Source: Clostridiales bacterium UBA6363 (GTDB lineage Bacteria; Bacillota; Clostridia; UBA1381). Taken from it: a stretch of 8,850 nucleotides of DNA. Below the pieces are notes generated by a model. That model was not told where the DNA came from. It did no database searches and saw nothing but the letters and a program-made list of their open reading frames with translations. Shown here one piece after another: positions 1-5,997 of this stretch (position 1 is the stretch's first letter; the number at the start of each line of letters is the position of its first letter). A program made the position numbers and the translations under genes. The stretch covers positions 1-8,850 of the forward strand of contig DJRJ01000043.1 in the NCBI GenBank assembly GCA_002438865.1, given 5' to 3'.

Positions 1-56
1 ATGCTGTAATTAAAATTCAGCGTAAAAATATGATTAACGGAGATATGATTATAAAT

Positions 57-63
57 AGGAGGT
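57..63 (+). promoter_or_regulatory. Ribosome binding site of the first gene
   Basis: AGGAGGT lies 7 bases before the ATG at 71, a near-perfect complement to the 16S rRNA 3' end. It fixes the start and implies efficient translation. The leader before it is AT-rich and carries the 9-base word ATATGATTA twice (28-36 and 43-51). Each copy contains TATGAT, which resembles a -10 box, but no convincing -35 partner is visible, so I do not call a promoter here. The real promoter may lie upstream of the window. Confidence 0.85.
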
Positions 64-70
64 ATTAATT

Positions 71-1774
71 ATGAAAAAGATAATTTCAAGTGTTATAGCG
101 TCGGCTATGCTGTTCTCAACTGCGGCAATGGCAGAAACAGTTGTTGCGCCCACACCTCAAAATGTAACATCCGCACAGACCCAGACCTTTGACGGTGCGG
201 TCGGCGGAGGTTGGTGCAGCTACGGTTCGGGTTCGAACCAAGTTAACCAGGAAGCAGATAACGATGCTGTACAAGTTGTAAAAAATCCGTTTAAAGACAA
301 AGATACAACAGATGACGTCTTGAAATTCGCACACAACACAGAGAAAGATAGTGACGGGGCACTCTTTATTATGAACCCCAACGCACAGTTGGGTGACGGA
401 GATATATTTAAAATATCATTTGATATGGCATTAACGAATAAGGGTAACTCTCAAAGCAATATGCAACTCAGAGTAAAAATAAATGGTAACGAAAAGTCGA
501 CGAGCGTTTTTAAAGGGTATGATTCAAACTGGACAAGTGATTTTGGCTTTACCGGGACAGCAGATAATTATGCGGTAAAGGCGCCGTCAGCAACAGAGTT
601 TACTCATTACGAAATATTGTTTGACACGGGTTCAAATATAATTACATATATTTCGGGTGACAAGACTGTATCTTATCCGATGAATGACGGTATTACCATA
701 GATACGGTAGAATCTGTTATGTTAAGAACCGAACATGGAAAGGGAAATGATGCTACATATTATTTAAACAATATGTCCTATGCCGTAACGCAGGTTCCGA
801 ACGAAAAAATAGAGAATTTTGATACCTGCGGAGAAAACGGCGGCAATGCATGGAATACAACAAAAACTCTGAAAAATGCCAAATATAAGCTTGCTTCAGA
901 GTATGCCGACTCCAAACAGGACATTGATGAAAGCAGAGGCAAGGTATTAAAAACATGGGGTAACGTATACTTCCCGAATGATATAATTATGCCTTTAGAT
1001 TATACAATGCGAAATGACGATGTATTTACATTCAGCTTTGATTATGCTATGAGTGCCATGAATAATGATAGTCTGTATTTCTGCCTGGACGATCTTTTGG
1101 CAAACACTGCGAGAAATATGAGCATTAAGCTTACGAGTGCGGCGGGTGTGTTGGCAGACGGAATGACAGAATTCAATGTAAGCAGTACTTTATTTAAAAT
1201 TGAACAAGGTAAAATATGGATTGGAGGCGATTGGCGCTCACAGGGAGGGGTTATACTTACGCCGAATAAATTCAGTACAATTACGGTTGTAATTGACAAC
1301 AGAGATGAAGAATATGGCAATAAGCGCACCTTGGCAATATATGTAGACGGAAATTTGTATGTCACAAAGTGGTATATGGAAGATAATGAGGGTGCTGCAG
1401 ATCCAAGCACAATTATTAAAGGCGTTACGCTTAGATTTAATAATAATAACGACAATGTAACAAGATATTTCGATAATCTGTGGGCGTCATATACAGAGAA
1501 TAAGATCACAGTTGACGGCGATACAGCGTCATACACATATCCGGTAGTATATGATAATGCGGAAGAAGCTCATTTTATAGTTGCATATTATGGCGAAGAC
1601 GGCAGATTTATAAGCGCCGAGCAGACCTCCGCAACACCAAGCGAAGGAAGAACGGTTACGGCAAATATCAGCGAGCCGGCAGGCACGGCAAAAACAAGAG
1701 TGTTCAGATGGAATCGCAATAAATTAATGCCGCTTACACCTGTATGGCAGTCAGGCTCTGATACAGCACAGTGA
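71..1774 (+). CDS. Exported protein with two related beta-sandwich (LamG/CBM-like) modules and a C-terminal beta domain
   Basis: This 567-residue protein is probably secreted. Its signal peptide has a KK n-region, a hydrophobic stretch and a signal peptidase I site after AMA (residue 21). Two related all-beta modules follow. Module 1 (about 36-240) has GDIFKISFD at 110-118 and ends in YYLNNMSY. Module 2 (about 248-475) has DDVFTFSFD at 316-324, the motif IDNRDEEYG at 408-416 and ends in YFDNLWASY. The pattern of alternating strands and a terminal 'DN(I/L/M)' strand resembles concanavalin-like (LamG) or carbohydrate-binding modules, but this is a fold-level inference. A C-terminal domain (about 478-560) ends with TRVFRWNRNKLMPLTPVW, resembling a small cap domain that I know from many clostridial exported carbohydrate-active and SLH proteins. 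I see no SLH domain, sortase motif, transmembrane anchor or dockerin, so it may be released or held noncovalently. Its modules resemble the N-terminus of the next gene's product, suggesting a shared role. No catalytic motif is recognised. Confidence 0.9.
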   Translation: MKKIISSVIASAMLFSTAAMAETVVAPTPQNVTSAQTQTFDGAVGGGWCSYGSGSNQVNQEADNDAVQVVKNPFKDKDTTDDVLKFAHNTEKDSDGALFIMNPNAQLGDGDIFKISFDMALTNKGNSQSNMQLRVKINGNEKSTSVFKGYDSNWTSDFGFTGTADNYAVKAPSATEFTHYEILFDTGSNIITYISGDKTVSYPMNDGITIDTVESVMLRTEHGKGNDATYYLNNMSYAVTQVPNEKIENFDTCGENGGNAWNTTKTLKNAKYKLASEYADSKQDIDESRGKVLKTWGNVYFPNDIIMPLDYTMRNDDVFTFSFDYAMSAMNNDSLYFCLDDLLANTARNMSIKLTSAAGVLADGMTEFNVSSTLFKIEQGKIWIGGDWRSQGGVILTPNKFSTITVVIDNRDEEYGNKRTLAIYVDGNLYVTKWYMEDNEGAADPSTIIKGVTLRFNNNNDNVTRYFDNLWASYTENKITVDGDTASYTYPVVYDNAEEAHFIVAYYGEDGRFISAEQTSATPSEGRTVTANISEPAGTAKTRVFRWNRNKLMPLTPVWQSGSDTAQ

Positions 1775-1795
1775 TTTAAAGCAATATTACGGGAT

Positions 1796-1823
1796 ATTCC
1801 TCTCCGCATATGCGGAGGGGAAT
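1796..1823 (+). terminator. Strong stem-loop between genes 1 and 2; possible attenuator or partial terminator
   Basis: Positions 1796-1807 pair with 1812-1823 over 12 base pairs, with one G-T wobble and an ATAT loop. The GC-rich part (CTCCGC/GCGGAG) makes it very stable. It lies 21 bases after the first gene's stop. The sequence after the stem is GTTAATA rather than a run of T, so it is not a classical intrinsic terminator on the + strand. It could be a weak terminator, a 3'-end stabilising or processing hairpin that lets gene 1 be expressed above the downstream genes, or a transcription pause site. The structure is directly visible; the role is inferred. Confidence 0.45.
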
Positions 1824-1839
1824 GTTAATACAAAAACAT

Positions 1840-1845
1840 AAGGGG
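1840..1845 (+). promoter_or_regulatory. Ribosome binding site that sets the start of the SLH protein at 1852
   Basis: AAGGGG sits 6 bases before the ATG at 1852, where the product begins MKHLKK followed by a good signal peptide. Two upstream in-frame ATGs (1810 and 1822) are poor starts. The first lies in the loop of the 1796-1823 hairpin, and the second has its GGAGGGG only one base away and buried in the stem. They would also add a polar extension before the signal peptide. Confidence 0.75.
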
Positions 1846-1851
1846 AAAACT

Positions 1852-4800
1852 ATGAAACATTTAAAGAAAATATGCACATCGGTACTTTCTTTGGCTTTAT
1901 TAATAAATACATTTATATTGCCATCGCCTACAGCACAGGCAGCGCCGGCAGAAGATAATTTAATCGATGGTATATACTATGGCATATCGAAAAAAGATCT
2001 TCCGGGTTCATACGGTCCATGGTTTGATTGTAATCTGGGACCAATAATTTTTAACTATCCGTCAGCCACTGAATTCAGTATTGAACCGGCGTCACGCTTT
2101 GACTCAAACAAAAAAAATGATGATGAAGCCGTATTGTTTACTTTGTCGGCCACAAAGGACTCTAAGAATCAGCATATAAAACTTCCGGTAAATAAAAAGC
2201 TGGAAAAGGGCGATATATACACGTTTTCGGTTGACTTATATGTAGATGCCTCGGAAGCGTTAAATAATATACAGATATCTATGAGTAATACGACTGCAGG
2301 TGTAAGCGGTTCCTGGGCTGAAGTCACAAAGGATAATACTTCTGCAAATGCTCCCTCTCTTGTAAGGGATTTCGGACCGGGTAATACATATTTCGCAGGT
2401 GATTTTGACAGTGGAGCATATAACAAATGGGATACCGGATTTGTACGTTATGAGGCCATCATTGATACCGAAGATGAAGAATACGGCGGCGAGCAGACAG
2501 TTGAGGTAAATATACGCAGCAAAAACTATTCGGCGTCAAAGCAGCACTTCAAGGGGACATATTATCAGATTGACCGTGATAATGGTAATGTCAAATTAGA
2601 TGGTACGGTTGAGGAAATAAACCTGGTAGATATTATGTTTCAGTCCAATCCGAGCGCAACTCCGACTATGCCTATATATTTTGCTGTAGATAACATTCGT
2701 TCTTCAGTGTATCATGACAGCAAGGCAAGCAGAGATGCGATGTTCCTTAAGACCGAAACAGGCGAATATCCGACAAAGACGTTTACAACATTGCCCGATG
2801 GCAGCGCAACAGCAGTAAGCTCAATCGGTGAAAATGAAACTGTTGCATTTGATGTTCCCGACGGCGAAACAGCGGTAGCATACAGAGATATTACCCAAGA
2901 CGGCGCAACAATGAATATTGCAAGCCATGAAGCAAGCTCGTATGTATATGCCGATGTTCTTGTTCCGGAGGGCGAGAGTGCAGACGATTATTATATTACG
3001 CTTGCTTCAATGCCTCAAAAAGCAGATAACAATACAGGCAATGCCGTGGGTGTTTCATTGGGCAAATACTATACAACTCCCGGACAGATGCAGCGAGTGG
3101 AAATACCCGTATCCGAATTTACGGGGGCAGACAGCGCAGAACTGTCCAACGGCGGCGCTCAATACGATAGAGATGCGGAGCTTATGTTCCTGGCAGGTAT
3201 CGGCGTCGCAAGAAAGAGCGGCAGCGGTTCAATCGAAATCGGAGATATGTATATAGTAGGCGACGTTAAAGCGCCTGCAAATCTTACCGATGCCGAAGTG
3301 GTAAGCGGCAAAGTTACTCTTAATTGGACTCCGTCCGTAAATACAATGACAGAATATGAGATTTACAGAGGTGACGAGCTTATCGGCACCGTTGACGGCA
3401 ACACAACCGAGTATGTTGACGCCGGACTTGAGAACGACAGCCACTATTCATATAAGGTTCGCGGTAAGTGCTTGTACGGCAAGTATACAGACTATGCGGT
3501 GTTAAAAGATGTGTATGTTCCGGCAATAGGTGTTCCTCAGAACGTTTCTTATGCAAATATCGGCGGCAGCGAATTGGCTGTAAAGTGCAATTGGGAGGCT
3601 CCGTCATTCGGTCAGCCGAGCGGATATATCCTTTACCGTGACGGCAAAGTCATAGCAGAGCTTTCAGCGTCCGATTTTGAGTACACAGACAGGGATATAG
3701 AGCCGAACAAGAATTATAAATATGAGATTTGTGCCACTATGGAGGGATTTCAGCCGTCATATAAGGTGAGCGGCGAAGTTCTTGCGGCATATATATACGC
3801 ACCCGAAAATTTGGCGTATGACGGCTCGCAATTTACATGGACAACACCTGAATTTGCCGAAAGCTATAAGCTTTACATAAACGGACGTGAGTATGCAACA
3901 AGCGATACTAACTCATATACACCTGCCGAACCGCTTGAAAAGAACGATATTCTTACGGTTGAGGTGAAAGCCCTTACTCATGAGGGTAATGCGTCGCTTG
4001 CTTCGGACTATATAAGAATTTATGAGAAAAACGAAAAACTTGAAACAGTCAGGGATTATTACAAGGACGATCTTGCCCGCAATGTGAAAATTTATACGGA
4101 TAACGCTCAATATGCGACGGAATCCGAAACAAATGTGGGAATAGGTGCAAAGAGTATAGCTGTTAAGTTTACCCCTATCCGCAAGGGCGCAATTCTTTTC
4201 AGAGGTGCGGCATTGGGTGATGAGGTTTCCACTGTGGGCGGCGCTATCCTGGTAGGTATGTATATACCCCAAAATGCTGATTTGCAAAAGCTTCAGGTTG
4301 GTCTTTCGTATGTTCCGGCAGGATCAAATGCTTCGGCAGCATATGCCGCTGTCCCGATAGAGAAATACGTTAAGGAAACGGGAAGATGGACGGTTGTTGA
4401 AGTTCCGCTGTCGGATATACCGAAAGAGGTAGAATACACTGTAAACAATCAGGCAAGAAAGCTTCAGTTTGATATTAAAAAAGCTACGGATATTTGTATA
4501 GCAGGTGATTATGTAACTACTGACAATGTTGCCGATATTCTTGTAGACGAGATAATGATAGGTAAGTACCTTTCGGGTGCAACAAAGCTTGTAAATAAAG
4601 ACGGTGCGGAGTATGACGGAAGCAATATGACAAATGATGAAACCGCAATTACCGTCAAAACCGAAGCAGGCTTTAAGGATAATGCATTATCGGGTGACGG
4701 CGCGTCTGTTAAGCTTCTCGGTGCGGACGGAAAAGAAATTCCGGCTGTAACGGTTCTTGATAAGAACAGCAAAAATCCGAAAATAGTTCTTGCGTCTCAG

Positions 4801-5982
4801 CTTGCAGAAAACGGTGAATATACTGTAAAGTTAAGCGGAGTTGCAGACGCTAACGGTGCGGAAATAACAGATGAGATTAACTTTACCGCACGCAAAGGTA
4901 CGTCCGAAACATGGACAGGCGAAGGTATCGACGTATTTAATTTAACAGCCGATTCGGCACGTGCAAACAGCAGCTTTAAAGCATATGTAAGCGTTGATGA
5001 TTTAGCGGTATCGTCCGATAAATTAAACAAGCTGAAATTTGTGATTTCAACAACGGGTAATGCAGAAATAAATAAGGATACAAAGCTCAGCGACCTTGTA
5101 TTGGCAGATTGTCTTGCAAATGCGCAGCTTTCATACAGCAATAATAAACTGACGATTACCGCCGACGTTACAGGTAACTTAAACACCGGTAAACCGATTA
5201 TTACATTCCCTCTCAAATCGGTGGACGCAGGTGCGGCGGAAATCAAGGTAAACGGCAGACTTATGAATGATGATGATACAGTCGGTATTAATATTGCGGA
5301 GAATGCAAAAAGCATAACTGTCACTAACAGCGGATCAAGCGGCCCTTCGGGCGGCGGTACAACCACAAATCCGAGCAGTTCGGATACAAAATACGGCGGA
5401 CAGAGACCGAACAACTCTACCGTAATTAATCCGGGAACAAATAAGCTTTCATTCCCCGATGTTACCCCGGAGCATTGGGCATATGAGTACATTTCAACAT
5501 TGATTGATAAAAAAGTTATTAACGGTTATGATGACGGCACCTTCGGACCCTCCAACAGTGTTGCAAGATCCGAGTTCGTTAAAATGATTCAAAGCGCTTT
5601 CAGACTCAGCGGCGAGATTACGGTTTCGTTCGATGATGTGGCGGACGATGCATGGTATGCAAATCCGATCCGCACTGTTGCGTCGCTCGGCATAGTTTCG
5701 GGTATCGGCGACGGTAAATTTGCACCAAATGCTGAAATTACACGTCAGGATATGTGCGTTATGATTAAGAATGTCTTGGACTACAAGAATATGACATTGG
5801 ACAAACAGTATGATTTGTCATCGTTTACCGATTTCGATGATATTGCAGATTACGCTGAGGAGGCTATAAATGTCTTAAAGCAGGCAGGAATTATCGACGG
5901 ATACGATAACGGCGCTTTCGGACCGCGTGACGCCGTTACGAGAGCAGAAGCAGCTAAGGTAATTGCTTTATTGATTAAATAA
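1852..5982 (+). CDS. SLH-domain-anchored multimodular surface protein (FN3, CBM-like, Ig-like, possible cohesin-like)
   Basis: This 1376-residue protein should be exported and held on the cell wall. The signal peptide is cleaved after AQA (residue 30). In order I see: an all-beta module (about 40-285) related to those of the preceding gene, with KGDIYTFSVD at 119-128, DEEYGG at 208-213 and a terminal YFAVDNIRS strand; a galactose-binding-like or CBM-like module (about 300-473) containing RVEIPVSEF; three fibronectin type III domains (about 474-560, 561-649 and 650-729) with the usual W and Y core residues, e.g. VTLNW and YEIYR; a second CBM-like module (about 730-904) with VVEVPLSDI; an Ig-like region (about 905-1016); a possible cohesin-like module (about 1017-1159); a Gly/Ser/Thr/Pro linker (1160-1198); and three C-terminal SLH domains (from 1199, 1258 and 1324). 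SLH domains bind pyruvylated secondary cell-wall polymers. No catalytic domain is recognised, so a structural, adhesive or glycan-capturing role is more likely than an enzyme. Gene 3 follows after 15 bases, probably on the same transcript. The SLH and FN3 calls are firm; the CBM-like, Ig-like and cohesin-like calls are tentative. Confidence 0.92.
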   Translation: MKHLKKICTSVLSLALLINTFILPSPTAQAAPAEDNLIDGIYYGISKKDLPGSYGPWFDCNLGPIIFNYPSATEFSIEPASRFDSNKKNDDEAVLFTLSATKDSKNQHIKLPVNKKLEKGDIYTFSVDLYVDASEALNNIQISMSNTTAGVSGSWAEVTKDNTSANAPSLVRDFGPGNTYFAGDFDSGAYNKWDTGFVRYEAIIDTEDEEYGGEQTVEVNIRSKNYSASKQHFKGTYYQIDRDNGNVKLDGTVEEINLVDIMFQSNPSATPTMPIYFAVDNIRSSVYHDSKASRDAMFLKTETGEYPTKTFTTLPDGSATAVSSIGENETVAFDVPDGETAVAYRDITQDGATMNIASHEASSYVYADVLVPEGESADDYYITLASMPQKADNNTGNAVGVSLGKYYTTPGQMQRVEIPVSEFTGADSAELSNGGAQYDRDAELMFLAGIGVARKSGSGSIEIGDMYIVGDVKAPANLTDAEVVSGKVTLNWTPSVNTMTEYEIYRGDELIGTVDGNTTEYVDAGLENDSHYSYKVRGKCLYGKYTDYAVLKDVYVPAIGVPQNVSYANIGGSELAVKCNWEAPSFGQPSGYILYRDGKVIAELSASDFEYTDRDIEPNKNYKYEICATMEGFQPSYKVSGEVLAAYIYAPENLAYDGSQFTWTTPEFAESYKLYINGREYATSDTNSYTPAEPLEKNDILTVEVKALTHEGNASLASDYIRIYEKNEKLETVRDYYKDDLARNVKIYTDNAQYATESETNVGIGAKSIAVKFTPIRKGAILFRGAALGDEVSTVGGAILVGMYIPQNADLQKLQVGLSYVPAGSNASAAYAAVPIEKYVKETGRWTVVEVPLSDIPKEVEYTVNNQARKLQFDIKKATDICIAGDYVTTDNVADILVDEIMIGKYLSGATKLVNKDGAEYDGSNMTNDETAITVKTEAGFKDNALSGDGASVKLLGADGKEIPAVTVLDKNSKNPKIVLASQLAENGEYTVKLSGVADANGAEITDEINFTARKGTSETWTGEGIDVFNLTADSARANSSFKAYVSVDDLAVSSDKLNKLKFVISTTGNAEINKDTKLSDLVLADCLANAQLSYSNNKLTITADVTGNLNTGKPIITFPLKSVDAGAAEIKVNGRLMNDDDTVGINIAENAKSITVTNSGSSGPSGGGTTTNPSSSDTKYGGQRPNNSTVINPGTNKLSFPDVTPEHWAYEYISTLIDKKVINGYDDGTFGPSNSVARSEFVKMIQSAFRLSGEITVSFDDVADDAWYANPIRTVASLGIVSGIGDGKFAPNAEITRQDMCVMIKNVLDYKNMTLDKQYDLSSFTDFDDIADYAEEAINVLKQAGIIDGYDNGAFGPRDAVTRAEAAKVIALLIK
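1969..2706 (+). other. N-terminal module of the SLH protein, related to both modules of gene 1
   Basis: Residues about 40-285 share landmarks, in the same order, with the two modules of the upstream protein. These are a G/N-D-(I/V)-(F/Y) strand followed by (S)(F/V)D, a middle strand with the DEEYG motif (shared with module 2 of gene 1), and a final strand ending in DN(I/L). This reads as one module family used three times in two neighbouring genes. It may be a LamG-like or CBM-like sandwich; the ligand is unknown. Confidence 0.55.
3271..4038 (+). other. Three tandem fibronectin type III domains within the SLH protein
   Basis: Repeat 1 (residues 474-560) has KVTLNWTPS, YEIYRG and YSYKVRG. Repeat 2 (561-649) has CNWEAP, YILYRDG and YKYEICA. 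Repeat 3 (650-729) has FTWTTP, YKLYING and LTVEVKA. The W in strand B, the Y(x)IYR strand C and the tyrosine-corner strand F are the usual FN3 hallmarks. In bacterial surface and glycan-active proteins these domains usually serve as spacers or adhesion modules. The repeats are divergent from each other rather than recent copies. Confidence 0.85.
4900..5328 (+). other. Possible cohesin-like beta module before the SLH linker
   Basis: Residues about 1017-1159 show a pattern seen in cohesin-fold and related domains: an early strand pair (SSFKAYVSVDDL), an LKFVIST strand, a charged LSDLVLAD segment, then LSYSNNKLTITADVTGN, a hydrophobic ITFPLKSV strand and a closing AAEIKVNG strand. The order fits the cohesin layout, but cohesin sequences are divergent and no dockerin is visible in this window. 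It could equally be another immunoglobulin-like beta sandwich. Confidence 0.35.
5446..5979 (+). other. Three C-terminal SLH domains (cell-wall anchor)
   Basis: SLH1 starts at residue 1199 (FPDVTPEHWAYEYI, NGYDDGTFGP, VARSEF). SLH2 starts at 1258 (FDDVADDAWYANPI, SGIGDGKFAP, ITRQDM). SLH3 starts at 1324 (FTDFDDIADYAEEAI, DGYDNGAFGP, VTRAEA). The three-domain set matches the usual trimeric SLH unit that binds secondary cell-wall polymer. Only SLH3 keeps the textbook TRAE; SLH1 has ARSE and SLH2 has TRQD, though the key arginine is present in all three. SLH3 lacks the tryptophan in its first helix. Confidence 0.97.
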
Positions 5983-5986
5983 CAAC

Positions 5987-5992
5987 AGGAGG
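5987..5992 (+). promoter_or_regulatory. Ribosome binding site of the third gene
   Basis: AGGAGG lies 5 bases before the ATG at 5998 and within the 15-base gap after the preceding stop. It confirms the start of gene 3. The short gap with no terminator argues for co-transcription with the SLH gene. Confidence 0.88.
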
Positions 5993-5997
5993 AACCT

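Noticed and set aside
29..49. Promoter with TATGAT -10 boxes at 29-34 and 44-49
   Set aside because: No acceptable -35 hexamer at 16-18 bases upstream of either copy, and TATGAT is common by chance in such AT-rich sequence.
1042..1536. Reverse-strand open frame of 164 codons opposite gene 1
   Set aside because: Shadow of module 2 of gene 1; its sequence is low-complexity hydrophobic and Leu/Ser-rich, as expected from the complement of this codon use.
1810..1851. Extended N-terminus of the SLH protein from the ATG at 1810
   Set aside because: The ATG is in the hairpin loop without an upstream ribosome site, and the added 14 polar residues would precede the signal peptide; the ATG at 1852 has AAGGGG at good spacing.
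2918..3256. Forward-strand open frame of 112 codons inside the SLH gene in another frame
   Set aside because: Overlaps the CBM-like module in a different frame, has no ribosome site and no recognisable protein features.
4797..5492. Long reverse-strand open frame (231 codons) opposite the end of the SLH gene
   Set aside because: It lies wholly inside a well-supported coding region with clear domains. The translation has no domain pattern and no convincing ribosome site.
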